A DNA stretch of 64,000 nt from an uncultured Pseudomonas sp. (GCF_946885955.1 NZ_CAMPHI010000006.1:1-64000); one strand, 5' to 3'; shown: positions 1 to 15,271, numbered from the stretch's first letter. The notes: a model not told the origin generated them from the letters alone. A program made the numbers and translations.

Positions 1-11
1 CTACGGCCCAA

Positions 12-88
12 CCCGTAGGGTGCGCCATGCGCACCAAAGCCACCGAACGACGCACAGCACAGCGGTGCGCGCGACGCACCCTACGGGG
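12..88. repeat. Extragenic inverted repeat
   Basis: Two near-complementary arms, a GTAGGGTGCGC-type arm near 15-35 and a GCGACGCACCCTAC arm near 64-87, flank a short spacer downstream of gpmI. A related single arm occurs at 50057 between fahA and hmgA. It looks like a REP/BIME-type palindrome that could fold in the gpmI 3' untranslated region. Confidence 0.6.
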
Positions 89-95
89 CCGCTAG

Positions 96-1622
96 CTAAC
101 CACTCACCAGCAACGACTGCCCATCCATCTCCGCCGGCACCGGCAGGTCCATCAACGCCAACAGGGTCGGAGCGATATCGCAGAGCCGGCCATCACGCAG
201 GGCGAACTGCCCGGCGCGGCCGCTGACCAGAATCAACGGCACCGGGTTGAGCGTGTGCGCGGTGTGCGCCTGCCCGGACTCGGCATCGAGCATCTGCTCG
301 ACATTGCCGTGGTCGGCACTGATCAGGCACTCGCCACCCGCCGCCAGGGTCGCCTCGACCACCTCGGCCAGGCATGCGTCCAGCGCCTCGACCGCCTGCA
401 CCGCGGCGGCGAACGAGCCGGTGTGACCGACCATGTCGCCGTTGGCGTAGTTGCACACGATCAGGTCGAAGGCCTGGCTGCGGATCGCCCGCACCAGTTT
501 CTCGGTCAGCTCCGGAGCACTCATCTGCGGCTGCAAATCGTAGGACGCGACGTTCGGCGAGGGGATCAGAATGCGCTCTTCGCCGGCAAAGGGCTGCTCG
601 CGACCGCCATTGAAGAAGAAGGTGACGTGGGCATACTTCTCCGTCTCGGCGATGCGTAACTGGGTCTTGCCCAACCCCGCCAGGTACTCGCCCAGACTGT
701 TGGCGATAGGCTGCGGAGCAAAGGCGCACGGCCCATCGAGCCGGTCTGCATAGCGGGTCAGGGTCAGCAGGCGCTGCTTGTCGATCAGCCTCGGCCGAAC
801 GAAACCGTCGAACTCGGGATCGATCAGCGCCTGGCACAGCTGCCGCGCCCGGTCGGGACGGAAATTCATGAAGATCAGCGCATCCTCGTCCGCCACCTGA
901 ACCGCCGGACCGATCGCGCTGGCGCGAACGAACTCGTCCGACTCGCCACGCCCATAGGCGGCGCTCAGCGCCTCGTCGGCAGTGGCCGCATGAAACTCGG
1001 CGCGCCCCTCGACGATCAGCCGATAAGCCGCCTCGATCCGCTCCCAGCGCTTGTCGCGATCCATCGCGTAGTAGCGGCCGATCAGCGAGGCGATGCGACC
1101 CTTGCCCAACGCATCCAGCTCGGCCTGCAGCTGCGCGATGAAGGGCCCAGCGCTCTTCGGCGGAGTATCGCGACCATCGAGAAAGGCATGCACATAGAAG
1201 CGCTCGATGCCGCGCTGAGCCAATACCCTGCAGGCGGCGAGTATCTGCTCGCAGTGGCTGTGCACCCCGCCCGGCGACAGCAGACCGAACAGATGCACCG
1301 CGCCGCCACGGCGTCGAGCGCCATCGACCAGATGCAGCAGCGCCGGATTGGCGGCGAACTCGCCAGTGGCGATGGCCCGGTCGATACGTGTGAGGCTCTG
1401 ATACACCACACGCCCGGCGCCGAGGTTCATGTGGCCCACTTCGGAGTTGCCCATCTGCCCCTCCGGCAGACCAACCGCCAACCCGGAGGTGGCGATCCGG
1501 CTATGCGGAAAGCACTGCAGCAGGCCGTCCAGGGTCGGCGTGCGCGCCGTGGCCAGGGCATTGGCCTCGGCTTCCTGGCGCAGGCCGATGCCGTCGAGAA
1601 CGATCAGGGTACGGGTGGTCAT
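96..1622 (-). CDS. gpmI: 2,3-bisphosphoglycerate-independent phosphoglycerate mutase
   Basis: This enzyme interconverts 3- and 2-phosphoglycerate in the cytoplasm with two Mn ions. The 508 residues match the usual 510-515. The N-terminal metal motif is at LDG (Asp10), and the phospho-acceptor serine is Ser60 in [11 protein letters not shown]. The phosphatase-fold motifs [24 protein letters not shown] and [10 protein letters not shown] follow in order. The start is the first ATG, 10 bp after the gapN stop, so the gene is probably translated from the same transcript as gapN, eno and pyk. Its place at the end of a lower-glycolysis operon is unusual: I know Pseudomonas gpmI as a stand-alone housekeeping gene. 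This may therefore be a second, catabolic copy, which the window alone cannot show. Confidence 0.95.
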   Translation of the reverse strand: MTTRTLIVLDGIGLRQEAEANALATARTPTLDGLLQCFPHSRIATSGLAVGLPEGQMGNSEVGHMNLGAGRVVYQSLTRIDRAIATGEFAANPALLHLVDGARRRGGAVHLFGLLSPGGVHSHCEQILAACRVLAQRGIERFYVHAFLDGRDTPPKSAGPFIAQLQAELDALGKGRIASLIGRYYAMDRDKRWERIEAAYRLIVEGRAEFHAATADEALSAAYGRGESDEFVRASAIGPAVQVADEDALIFMNFRPDRARQLCQALIDPEFDGFVRPRLIDKQRLLTLTRYADRLDGPCAFAPQPIANSLGEYLAGLGKTQLRIAETEKYAHVTFFFNGGREQPFAGEERILIPSPNVASYDLQPQMSAPELTEKLVRAIRSQAFDLIVCNYANGDMVGHTGSFAAAVQAVEALDACLAEVVEATLAAGGECLISADHGNVEQMLDAESGQAHTAHTLNPVPLILVSGRAGQFALRDGRLCDIAPTLLALMDLPVPAEMDGQSLLVSG

Positions 1623-1632
1623 GGATGCACAC

Positions 1633-3255
1633 TCAGAAGATGTAGTCGGTGGTCAGGAAGCTCGACTCGCGGTTGCGAATGATCTCGCTGACCAGCGTCT
1701 TGTTGCTGTCCTGAAACTTGGTCGCCACCAGGGTGCGGATGGAGAACACCCGCAGCGCGTCATGCACCGACAGAGTGCCCTCGGCCGAATTCTTGCGACC
1801 GTTGAACGGGAAGCTGTCCGGGCCACGCTGGCACTGGGCATTGATGTTGATGCGACCCACCTGATTGGCGAAGGCATCGACCAGCCGGCCAACCTGGGCC
1901 GAGTTGTTGCCGAAGATGCTCAGCTGCTGGCCGAAATCGGAATCGAGCACATAGTCGATTACCGTCTGCAGATCGCGGTACGGCACCACCGGCACCAGCG
2001 GGCCGAACTGTTCCTCCTGATAGACGCGCATGGCCGGGCTCACCGGGTAGAGCAGCGCCGGGTAGAAGAATGAACCACGGCTTTCGCCACCGCCGACATT
2101 CATCACCCGCGCGCCCTTCTCCAGCGCGTCGGCCAGCAGGCCGCCGAGGAACTCGGTCTTGCCCGGCTCAGGCAGCGGGGTCAGGCTCACGCCCTCCTCC
2201 CAAGGCATGCCCGGCTTCAGCGCGGCGACCTTGGCGGCGAACTTGTCGAGGAAGCTGTCGACCACATCCTCGTGCACGAACAGGATCTTCAGCGCCGTAC
2301 AGCGCTGGCCGTTGAACGACAGCGCGCCGGTGACCGCCTCGCTGACCGCGTTGTCCAGATCGACCTGCGGCAGGACGATCCCCGGGTTCTTCGCATCCAG
2401 ACCCAGGGCCGCGCGCAGCCGGTGCGGGCGCGGGTGCAGCTTCTTCAGGTCGCTGGCGCCCTTGTGGGTGCCGATGAAGGCGAACACATCGACCTTGCCG
2501 CTGGCCATCAGCGCGCTGACGGTCTCGCGGCCGCTGCCGTAGATCACGTTGATCACCCCGGCCGGGAAGCTGTCGCGGAATGCCTCGAGCAGCGGGCGGA
2601 TCAGCAGCACGCCGAACTTGGCCGGCTTGAACACCACGGTGTTGCCCATGATCAGCGCCGGGATCAGGGTGGTGAAGGTCTCGTTCAGCGGGTAGTTGTA
2701 GGGCCCCATGCACAGGGTCACACCCAGCGGCACCCGGCGGATCTGGCCGAGGGTATCCTGCTCCAGCTCGAAGCGACTGGAGCGCCGGTCCAGTTCCTTG
2801 AGCGCCTCGATGGTGTCGACGATGTAGTCGCAGGTGCGGTCGAACTCCTTCTGCGAGTCCTTGAGGTTCTTGCCGATCTCCCACATCAAGAGCTTGACCA
2901 CCGCCTCGCGCTGCTCGCGCATGCGCACCAGGAAGGCCTCGACGTGCTGGATTCGCTCGGCCACGCGCAGGCTCGGCCAGGCGCCCTGGCCATTGGCGTA
3001 GGCGCGCACCGCCGCATCCAGGGCGACCAGCGCGGTCTCGGCGTCGAGCAGCGGCGTACTGCCGAGAATCACCTGCTCCTCGCCGTTTTCGGACTTGAGG
3101 AATACCGGGCTGCGCACCGTGGCCAGCGGTCCTTCCCAGGTGCGCAACTGGCCATCTACCAGGTAGTCGCGCTGCTCGATCGGCGCACCGAAACGGTACT
3201 GCTCGGGAATCTCGGCCAGGCTTGGAAACAGGTTGTCGAGACGATTTGCGGTCAT
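1633..3255 (-). CDS. gapN: NADP-dependent non-phosphorylating glyceraldehyde-3-phosphate dehydrogenase-like (ALDH superfamily)
   Basis: This is predicted to oxidise glyceraldehyde-3-phosphate directly to 3-phosphoglycerate with NADP, bypassing GAPDH and phosphoglycerate kinase. The ATG at 3255 was chosen over an upstream in-frame start (3303) because a strong GGAGGGG ribosome site lies 8 nt ahead of it, inside the last codons of eno; this gives 540 aa. ALDH landmarks are present: Asn187 in PYNYPLNET, the cofactor-binding VVFKPAK near 207-213, and the catalytic Cys319 in [10 protein letters not shown]. One oddity is that the motif usually written ELGGK reads GLDAK at 285-289, so the classical general-base glutamate is glycine. 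I believe this variant recurs in the long gammaproteobacterial family but cannot check it here. The neighbours eno and gpmI fit the GapN call. Confidence 0.85.
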   Translation of the reverse strand: MTANRLDNLFPSLAEIPEQYRFGAPIEQRDYLVDGQLRTWEGPLATVRSPVFLKSENGEEQVILGSTPLLDAETALVALDAAVRAYANGQGAWPSLRVAERIQHVEAFLVRMREQREAVVKLLMWEIGKNLKDSQKEFDRTCDYIVDTIEALKELDRRSSRFELEQDTLGQIRRVPLGVTLCMGPYNYPLNETFTTLIPALIMGNTVVFKPAKFGVLLIRPLLEAFRDSFPAGVINVIYGSGRETVSALMASGKVDVFAFIGTHKGASDLKKLHPRPHRLRAALGLDAKNPGIVLPQVDLDNAVSEAVTGALSFNGQRCTALKILFVHEDVVDSFLDKFAAKVAALKPGMPWEEGVSLTPLPEPGKTEFLGGLLADALEKGARVMNVGGGESRGSFFYPALLYPVSPAMRVYQEEQFGPLVPVVPYRDLQTVIDYVLDSDFGQQLSIFGNNSAQVGRLVDAFANQVGRININAQCQRGPDSFPFNGRKNSAEGTLSVHDALRVFSIRTLVATKFQDSNKTLVSEIIRNRESSFLTTDYIF

Positions 3256-3259
3256 GGCG

Positions 3260-6207
<2,948 letters not shown>

Positions 6208-6474
6208 AGCTCAGACTCCTCAACGACGGTTTGGGCGAAGATGGAAAAGCGCCCCATAACGGGCGCAGCAGGCAACCAGGCGCGCGGCATCGAACCGAAC
6301 AAACGCCAAATAAGTGGTTGCTTTACGAAAGCCATCTATTGTTAGCCGACACAATCACAACTATCAAGACAAAATGTTGTAATAAAACAACATTTAATCA
6401 AAACAGTAGTGTGTCTTGCCGTGGCGATCCGGAACATGTCTATGCACCGAGCCGCTTCGCCCCCTGTCCGTCGG
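6208..6474 (-). promoter_or_regulatory. pyk operon leader with HexR-like operator
   Basis: This is the non-coding upstream region of pyk. At 6372-6395 lies a perfect dyad with arms AAATGTTGT and ACAACATTT around AATAAA, which contains TTGT-N6-ACAA. The HexR consensus I know from Pseudomonas putida is TTGT-N7/8-ACAA, so this is one base short. Nearer the gene, GCGCCC and GGGCGC at 6249-6266 can form a leader hairpin. The local AT-rich stretch 6340-6415 suits a promoter. HexR control is an inference. Confidence 0.5.
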
Positions 6475-6642
6475 CTAGGAGCCTGTCGGACTTGACCGTT
6501 CGTAGCGAGGGAAAGCTCGGCTTGAGTCAGTTTTGTTGGTCTTTCGAGGCGAATAGCTAGCTATTTAACGAGAAAGAGCAGCAAAAATGGCCAAGTCCGG
6601 CTTTTGCGCAGTAGAACAGTGTTAAGTCCGACAGGCTCCTAG
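6475..6642. mobile_element. 168-bp MITE-like element with perfect 19-bp terminal inverted repeats
   Basis: The ends are exact 19-bp inverted repeats beginning CTAGGAGCCTGTCGGACTT, and the interior has no open frame of note. The outermost CTAG could be a palindromic target duplication or part of the repeat. The size, perfect ends and lack of coding capacity are what define a miniature inverted-repeat element moved by a transposase elsewhere. Its right end lies at the 3' end of the IIB-like gene and supplies that gene's TAG stop. It separates the PTS genes from the pyk operon, so it may alter co-transcription. Confidence 0.75.
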
Positions 6643-6941
6643 GGTTGCGTGGTGGCCGTGCCCTGCGGCACCCCGAGCAGCAGGTGGAAAATCCCGCCCG
6701 GCAGCGTCATCAGCGCCGGTACGCCGGCGGCACGCAGCGCGCTTTCCTGGAGCAAGCCGGGATCGCGCAGCTCCACGCGCAGACGGGTCAACGCCACCGG
6801 CTCGCAGGACTTGAGGTTGGCCGCGCCGCCGAGGGCGGCCAGCACGGCCGGGGCAATCGCGCCCGTCACGTGCTGGTTTTCGTCCTGCACCAGATCCGGT
6901 GTCAGGGCATTCCAGAACCAATCGCCGATTCGCTCAAACAT
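6639..6941 (-). CDS. Stand-alone PTS EIIB-like domain lacking the phospho-accepting cysteine
   Basis: This 100-residue cytoplasmic protein has the glucose-family EIIB fold signature, with an AALGGAANL segment followed by LTRLRVEL. Active EIIB domains read C-x-TRLR, and the cysteine carries the phosphate. Here the aligned residue is Ala50 (codon GCG); the nearest cysteine, Cys46, is four residues earlier. The intact version is visible in TreB in this window (Cys28). The ATG at 6941 overlaps the end of the IIA-HPr-EI gene by 8 nt and has GAGGAG about 9 nt upstream, so translation is coupled. The stop codon lies inside the terminal repeat of the neighbouring MITE, so the last residues may not be native. 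A regulatory or vestigial role is inferred, since it should not pass phosphate to a sugar. Confidence 0.8.
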   Translation of the reverse strand: MFERIGDWFWNALTPDLVQDENQHVTGAIAPAVLAALGGAANLKSCEPVALTRLRVELRDPGLLQESALRAAGVPALMTLPGGIFHLLLGVPQGTATTQP

Positions 6942-9483
6942 ATTCCGCACTCCTCTCGGTAACGCTGCGACTAACCTCCAGCAGACGCTGGCGGACCTGG
7001 GCGATGGTGCCCATGGCCAGGATTTCCTTGGCCAACAGGCGGCAGTCGCCCATGTGCTGACGGCGCACCGCGGCCTTGATCGCAGGAATCGCCGGCACGC
7101 TCACCGACAGTTCGTCCACCCCGAGCCCCAGCAGCAGCGGTACCGCCAGCGGCTCCGAAGCCAGGCCGCCACACAGGCCAACCCATTTGCCATGGGCGTG
7201 GGCGCCGCGCACCGTCAGCTCGATCAGGCGCAACACCCCAGGGTGCAGGGCGTCGGCCTGAGCGGCCAGGCGCGGGTGACCGCGGTCCATGGCCAGGCAG
7301 TATTGGGTCAGGTCGTTAGTGCCAATGGAGAAGAAATCCACCTCCGCGGCGAATTGCTCGGCGAGCAGCGCGGCGGCGGGCACCTCGACCATGATGCCGA
7401 GCTTGGGCAGTTGGGCGACCCCGAGAACCGCCGCCTCCTGTTCCAGCATGCCGCGCACCTCGCGCAGCTCCTCCAGGTTGGCGACCATCGGCAACATCAG
7501 GTGCAAGCGGCTCAGCTCCGCCGCGCCGAGCACCGCGCGCAACTGGCTGCGCAACAGCTCCGGGCGCTGCAGACACAGGCGTATGCCACGCATGCCTAGG
7601 AACGGATTTTCCTCGGCCGCCATCGGCACATACGGCAGGGGCTTGTCGCCGCCGACATCCAGGGTGCGCACCACCAGGTTGCGTTCCGCGCCCAGCGCCG
7701 CAGCGATGGCGCGGTAGGTCTCGCGCTGTTCCGCCTCATTCGGTGCGGCGTCGCGATGCAGATAGAGAAACTCCGAGCGCAGCAGGCCGACGCCCTCGCC
7801 GCCCAGGTCGAGCGCCTGACGCACCTCTTCCAGCGAGGCGACATTGGCCGAAACTTCGATGCGGCAATCGTCGCGGGTCGTCGCCGGCAACAGCGCGGCA
7901 TCGCGCTCCAGTCGCTGGCGCTGGCGGTCCGCGCGCAGCTCGGCATACAGCTCTTCGACCTCGCTGGCACTCGGCGCCACACGCAACAGGCCGCTGTTGC
8001 CGTCCAGCAATACCTGGGTGCCGCTGGCCAGCGCCAGCACCTGCGCGGGCAAGCCGCACAATGCCGGAATGTTCAGGGCACGGGCGAGGATCGCGACATG
8101 ACTGGTCGGCCCGCCGCCAACCGTGACCAGCCCCAGCACCTTGCTGGTATCCAGGCTGGCGGTCTGCGACGGACTCAGTTGCTCGGCGATCAGGATGCTC
8201 TGCTCGGGCAGTTGCAAAGGCCCGTCGCTCTCCCCCTGCAGACACCTGGCCACACGCTGGCCAACATCGCGCAGGTCCTGGGCACGCTCGGCGAGCAAGG
8301 CGTTTTGCAGGTCGGCGAGCCGCTCGGCACTGCTCATGCAGGCCCTATACCAGGCGAACGCGGCGCTCTTGCCAGCCGCGATCATCGCTTCCGCCTGCTC
8401 CAATAGATCGGGGTCTTCGAGCAACTCCTGGTGCGCCTGGAGGATCTCCACCTGTGGTCCGCCGGCTTGCGCCAGGCGCATCGAGGCCAGTTGCTCCCAG
8501 GCCGTGGCCAGGCCCTGGCGCAAATGCTGCAGTTCGAGCGTTTCACCCTGTCCCAGCTCATCCAGCGACAATTCCGGCTCAGCGATTTGCACCACCCAGC
8601 CCAGGGCCAGCCCCGGCGAAGCGCAGACCCCGCGCAACTGCCCATCGCCAGGTTGCACAGGTGCTGCGGCGGTTTGCTTGTCCGCCTGCGCCTGCCGAAC
8701 GGGCTCGATGCCCTCGCCGCAGCCCTCGGCGATCAGCTCGCGCAGACGCGTCACCGCCTGCTCGGCGTCGGCACCGTAGGCCCGGACTTCCAGCGCATCG
8801 CCGCATGTCACTTCCAGGGCCATGATCGCCACCAGCGACTTGGCGTTGGCCTCCTGCGAGCCCTTGTGCAGGCTGATGCGCGCAGCGAAGCCCTTGGCCG
8901 CGTGCGCCAGGATCGCCGCCGGGCGAGCATGCAGGCCGCTGGGGTTAGGCACCGCGACCAACCCGGACAGACGCTGCACAGCGCCTTGCTGCTCGCTTTG
9001 CACGGCGTCGTCCGTGGTGCTCAGGGTCAGGCTCAGCACCGGCTGGCCGCATTCGATCAGGCCGGTTTTCGCGGTGTAGGCGCTGACTTTCTCGCCGTTG
9101 ACCACCAACATCTGGGTCAGCAGGCTGCGTGCGCTCTGGGCGATGGCATCGGCATCGAACTCGATCAGCGGTTGCCCCGCCGCCACCTGCTCGCCGCTCT
9201 GTACCAGGCAGCGAAAACCCGCGCCTTGCAGTTGCACGGTATCCAGGCCGATATGCATCAGCACTTCGACGCCGGCCTCGCCGATCAGGCTCAGGGCATG
9301 GCCGGAGGCCTGCAGCTGACCGACCACACCGGCCATGGGTGCACAGAGGGTTTGCGAGGTAGGGTCGATGGAAATCCCGTCGCCAACCAGCTTGCCGGCG
9401 AATACCGGGTCAGGCACGGCCTCGAGGGGCACCAGCAACCCCGAGAGGGGCGCCAGCAGTTCCAGAGTTTGATTTGCGGACAT
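6934..9483 (-). CDS. PTS multiphosphoryl transfer protein, fused EIIA(Glc)-HPr-EI
   Basis: This 849-residue cytoplasmic protein should carry phosphate from PEP to membrane IIBC permeases. Domain 1 (about 10-150) is a glucose-type EIIA with His77 in VLMHIGLD. Domain 2 (about 172-255) is HPr with His185 in PSGLHARPAA. Domain 3 (about 283-845) is enzyme I with His462 in GGGPTSHVAILAR and the PEP-binding SIGTNDLTQY segment. All three histidines are present. The layout is that of NagF-type proteins of pseudomonads. TreB nearby has IIB and IIC but no IIA, so this protein is the natural donor for trehalose uptake. An AGGTG site precedes the ATG. The product of the pyk/eno block, PEP, is its substrate. 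Confidence 0.93.
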   Translation of the reverse strand: MSANQTLELLAPLSGLLVPLEAVPDPVFAGKLVGDGISIDPTSQTLCAPMAGVVGQLQASGHALSLIGEAGVEVLMHIGLDTVQLQGAGFRCLVQSGEQVAAGQPLIEFDADAIAQSARSLLTQMLVVNGEKVSAYTAKTGLIECGQPVLSLTLSTTDDAVQSEQQGAVQRLSGLVAVPNPSGLHARPAAILAHAAKGFAARISLHKGSQEANAKSLVAIMALEVTCGDALEVRAYGADAEQAVTRLRELIAEGCGEGIEPVRQAQADKQTAAAPVQPGDGQLRGVCASPGLALGWVVQIAEPELSLDELGQGETLELQHLRQGLATAWEQLASMRLAQAGGPQVEILQAHQELLEDPDLLEQAEAMIAAGKSAAFAWYRACMSSAERLADLQNALLAERAQDLRDVGQRVARCLQGESDGPLQLPEQSILIAEQLSPSQTASLDTSKVLGLVTVGGGPTSHVAILARALNIPALCGLPAQVLALASGTQVLLDGNSGLLRVAPSASEVEELYAELRADRQRQRLERDAALLPATTRDDCRIEVSANVASLEEVRQALDLGGEGVGLLRSEFLYLHRDAAPNEAEQRETYRAIAAALGAERNLVVRTLDVGGDKPLPYVPMAAEENPFLGMRGIRLCLQRPELLRSQLRAVLGAAELSRLHLMLPMVANLEELREVRGMLEQEAAVLGVAQLPKLGIMVEVPAAALLAEQFAAEVDFFSIGTNDLTQYCLAMDRGHPRLAAQADALHPGVLRLIELTVRGAHAHGKWVGLCGGLASEPLAVPLLLGLGVDELSVSVPAIPAIKAAVRRQHMGDCRLLAKEILAMGTIAQVRQRLLEVSRSVTERSAEYV

Positions 9484-9867
9484 TGCATCACCTGCTGTAG
9501 TTCTTGTTTGGTTGCGAGTGGCCGGGATAGAGAGCTATTCCAGCGCCCCTCACCCCCTCTCCCCTGCCTGTATGCCGAGGAAAAAAGCTTTTGCTTGGCT
9601 CTGTACCCATTACTTATTGCACACCGTTTTGTAGGGTGGGTTAGTGGCGCTGAGCCGGGTTTAGGCGGCCACTGCTGAATCCGAGCGCCACGTAACCCAC
9701 CAAGCGATGATCGGTTTAGCCCCCATGGTGGGTTACGGCGCAACAGGCTAAGTATCAGCTTATAGCCCGTGGTTATGCGCCTAACCCACCCTACGAATGA
9801 CGCCACCCTTGGCATCGTCTCGACGGCTCAAAGTGCCTCAACAGATAACGAGCAAACAGCCTTTTGC
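9484..9867. repeat. Intergenic region with long inverted repeat
   Basis: The 384-bp gap upstream of the PTS fusion holds an inverted repeat whose ends are GTAGGGTGGGTTA (from 9631) and TAACCCACCCTAC (to 9794), with internal copies of the TAACCCACC arm. The same arms frame the hmgA-hppD gap at 51304-51469. The part nearest the PTS gene (9484-9540) probably holds its promoter, but I see no clear operator. Confidence 0.55.
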
Positions 9868-12823
<2,956 letters not shown>

Positions 12824-12903
12824 TGCACAGTTCCCGATAAGAATGAATGACGCAGGTTGAATCGCACGCCGGGGCCAAGCGCCCCGGCGTGGTTGAGCGG
12901 ATA

Positions 12904-14346
12904 TCAGGCGACGCGATAGCCCGGCAGAATGATCTTGCGGCTCAGGGCGTAGGTCAGGGTGAAGGGCACGACTATGGCGATCAGCATGCCGAGCATGAAC
13001 AGCGGGATGTACTGCGGAATGATCGAGATGAATCCCGGCAGCCCGCCGACGCCGATGGCCGCGGCCTTGACCTTGCTCAACGAGAGGAAGATGCAGGCCA
13101 GCGCCGAGCCGCACAGCGCCGCATAGAAGGGAAACTTGTAGCGCAGGTTGACGCCGAACATCGCCGGTTCGGTGATGCCGAAATACGCCGAGATCGCCGA
13201 GGTCGAGGCCATGCTGCGTTCGCGGGCGTTGCGGGTGACGTAGAACACCGCCAGCGCCGCACTGCCCTGGGCGACGTTGGACATCACGATCATCGGCCAG
13301 ATAAAGGTGCCGCCATTACTGGCGATCAACTGCAGATCCACGGCGATGAACATATGGTGCATGCCGGTGATCACCAGCGGCGCATAGAGCAGGCCGAAGA
13401 TCAGCCCGCCGAGCAGCGGCGCCAGCTCGAACACATAGACCATGCCTTCGGTGATCAGGATACCCAGGTGGCGGGTCAGCGGGCCGATCAGCGCCAGGGC
13501 GAGGAAGCCGGTGATAACGATGGTGGTGATCGGCACCACCAGCAATTGAATGGAATTGGGTACCCGCGCACGCAACCAGGTCTCGATCCGGCTCATCACC
13601 CAGGCCGCCAGCAGGATCGGCAGAATCTGCCCCTGGTAACCGACCTTCTCGATCTTGATCAGGCCGAAGATATCGAAATAGGGAATGCTCGCGCCGTCCA
13701 GCCCGGCCACTGCCTTGCCGTAGTTCCAGGCGTTGAGCAGGTCCGGATGCACCAGCAGCAGACCGAGCACGATGCCGAGAATCTCGCTGCCGCCGAAGCG
13801 CTTGGCCGCCGACCAGCCGACCAGCGCCGGCAGGAAGACGAAGGCGGTATTGGCCATCATATTGATCAGCTGCCACAGGCCTTCGAGGTTCGGGTAGGCC
13901 GCCAGCAGCGTCTTGCCCTCGATAAACATGCCCTCGGCGCCGAGCAGGTTGTTGATGCCCATCAGCAGGCCGGCAACGATGATCGCCGGCAGGATCGGCA
14001 TGAACACATCGGAGAACACCCGCACCAGGCGCTGCATGGGATTGCCCTTGGCTGCACCCTGCTGCTTGACGTCGGCGATGGTCGCGGCGCTCAGGCCAGT
14101 GAGTTCGCGCAGGGCGGCGTAGACCTTCTCCACCTCCCCCGGCCCGATGACGATCTGAAACACCCCGCCGGTGAGGAAACTGCCCTTGACCAGCTCGACC
14201 TGAGCCAGCTGGGTGGCGTTCACCAGGCTGTGATTTTTCAGCGACAGGCGCAAACGGGTGACGCAATGCGCGGCTTGCTCGATGTTGTCCGCCCCGCCGA
14301 GCGCTTCGAGAATCTCGGCGGCGGTTTTACGGTAATCCTGGCCCAT
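12904..14346 (-). CDS. treB: PTS trehalose-specific EIIBC permease
   Basis: This inner-membrane permease imports trehalose and phosphorylates it. The ATG at 14346 has AAGGAA in front and gives 480 residues, close to the 473 of the E. coli protein. Residues 1-85 form EIIB with the phospho-cysteine Cys28 in HCVTRLRL. Residues from about 105 to 470 form EIIC with roughly ten hydrophobic segments and the conserved stretch ISAYFGITEPAMFGVNLR. There is no EIIA domain, so phosphate must come from another protein, most simply the IIA-HPr-EI fusion at 6934-9483. It is divergent from treR, and two TreR-type operators lie directly upstream. Confidence 0.94.
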   Translation of the reverse strand: MGQDYRKTAAEILEALGGADNIEQAAHCVTRLRLSLKNHSLVNATQLAQVELVKGSFLTGGVFQIVIGPGEVEKVYAALRELTGLSAATIADVKQQGAAKGNPMQRLVRVFSDVFMPILPAIIVAGLLMGINNLLGAEGMFIEGKTLLAAYPNLEGLWQLINMMANTAFVFLPALVGWSAAKRFGGSEILGIVLGLLLVHPDLLNAWNYGKAVAGLDGASIPYFDIFGLIKIEKVGYQGQILPILLAAWVMSRIETWLRARVPNSIQLLVVPITTIVITGFLALALIGPLTRHLGILITEGMVYVFELAPLLGGLIFGLLYAPLVITGMHHMFIAVDLQLIASNGGTFIWPMIVMSNVAQGSAALAVFYVTRNARERSMASTSAISAYFGITEPAMFGVNLRYKFPFYAALCGSALACIFLSLSKVKAAAIGVGGLPGFISIIPQYIPLFMLGMLIAIVVPFTLTYALSRKIILPGYRVA

Positions 14347-14399
14347 GCTTTTTTCCTTTCGGTAAGGTTTTGTTATTGGCGCATGCCGAGGCGTAACGT

Positions 14400-14441
14400 A
14401 CTCGTATAGACGAGTTAAAGCAACAACTCGTATAGACGAGT
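14400..14441. promoter_or_regulatory. treR operators: Two tandem operator palindromes in the treB-treR gap
   Basis: The 16-bp palindrome ACTCGTATAGACGAGT occurs twice, exactly, at 14400-14415 and 14426-14441, 26 bp centre to centre. The position between treB and the divergent GntR-family gene treR, and the perfect dyad, make TreR the obvious binder. The spacing of about 2.5 helical turns is compatible with cooperative repression of treB and autoregulation. Confidence 0.85.
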
Positions 14442-14542
14442 TTAGAGGCAAGCCGACGAATGGACAAAACGCGGCCGCCCTCTGTAAGGTCAAGCACTCG
14501 CGGGCGCCGCTATGGCGCCGCATGGGAAGCAAGAGCGAGAGC

Positions 14543-15247
14543 ATGAGCAAATACAACCAGATCTATAGCGATCTGCTTGCCGATATCAGCGCCGAGCGCC
14601 TGGCCAAAGGTGCGCGCCTGCCTTCGGAAACGGAATTGATGGATGCCTATCAGGCTAGTCGCGGTACCGTGCGCAAGGCCATCGAGTTATTGCAGGAGCG
14701 TGGTTTCGTGCAGAAACAGCACGGCAAAGGCGCTTTCGTTCTGTCGCAAAGCCATATCGAACTGCAACTGGGCGGCATCGTCAGCTTCCAGGAAATCCAC
14801 CAGCGCCTCGGTCGCAGCCTGATCACCGAGGTCGTCGAATTCCGCCGCATCCCCCTGCAAGGCGCCCTGCTCGAACACCTGCATGCCGAGGAAGGCAGCC
14901 TGGTCACGCAGATCAAACGTATCCGTCATATCGATGGCAAACGGGTGATCCTCGACATCAACTACTTCGTCGACGAGCTGATTCCCGGCCTCAGCGAAGA
15001 GATCGCCAAGGGCTCGATCTACGAATACATCGAGGGCCAGCTCGGCCTCAGCATCAGCTTCGCCCAGCGCGTGATCGAAGCGCAGCAATGCAGCAAGGAC
15101 GACCGCCAATACCTCGACCTCGATGGCCTGGGCCACGTGATCGTGATCAAGAACCACACCTTCCTGCAGGACGGCCGCCAGTTCGAATACACCGAATCGC
15201 GGCACACCCTGGACAAGTTCTACTTCTCCGATGTGGCAAGGCGCTGA
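14543..15247 (+). CDS. treR: GntR-family trehalose operon repressor
   Basis: This is a cytoplasmic DNA-binding regulator of 234 residues. A winged helix-turn-helix fills the first 75 residues (LPSETELMDAYQASRGTVRKAI, then LLQERGFVQKQHGKGAFV). A UTRA ligand-binding domain covers about 90-230. This is the HutC/TreR subfamily, unlike the LacI-type TreR of E. coli. An ATG 21 nt upstream (14522) is in frame but has no ribosome site; the chosen one follows GCGAGAGC. It is divergent from treB-treC-porin, with two identical operators between. Trehalose-6-phosphate is the likely inducer by analogy with the Bacillus GntR-type TreR. A hairpin at 15272-15305 may terminate its transcript. Confidence 0.9.
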   Translation: MSKYNQIYSDLLADISAERLAKGARLPSETELMDAYQASRGTVRKAIELLQERGFVQKQHGKGAFVLSQSHIELQLGGIVSFQEIHQRLGRSLITEVVEFRRIPLQGALLEHLHAEEGSLVTQIKRIRHIDGKRVILDINYFVDELIPGLSEEIAKGSIYEYIEGQLGLSISFAQRVIEAQQCSKDDRQYLDLDGLGHVIVIKNHTFLQDGRQFEYTESRHTLDKFYFSDVARR

Positions 15248-15271
15248 GCAGGACTCAATTGCGTGGCCCCA

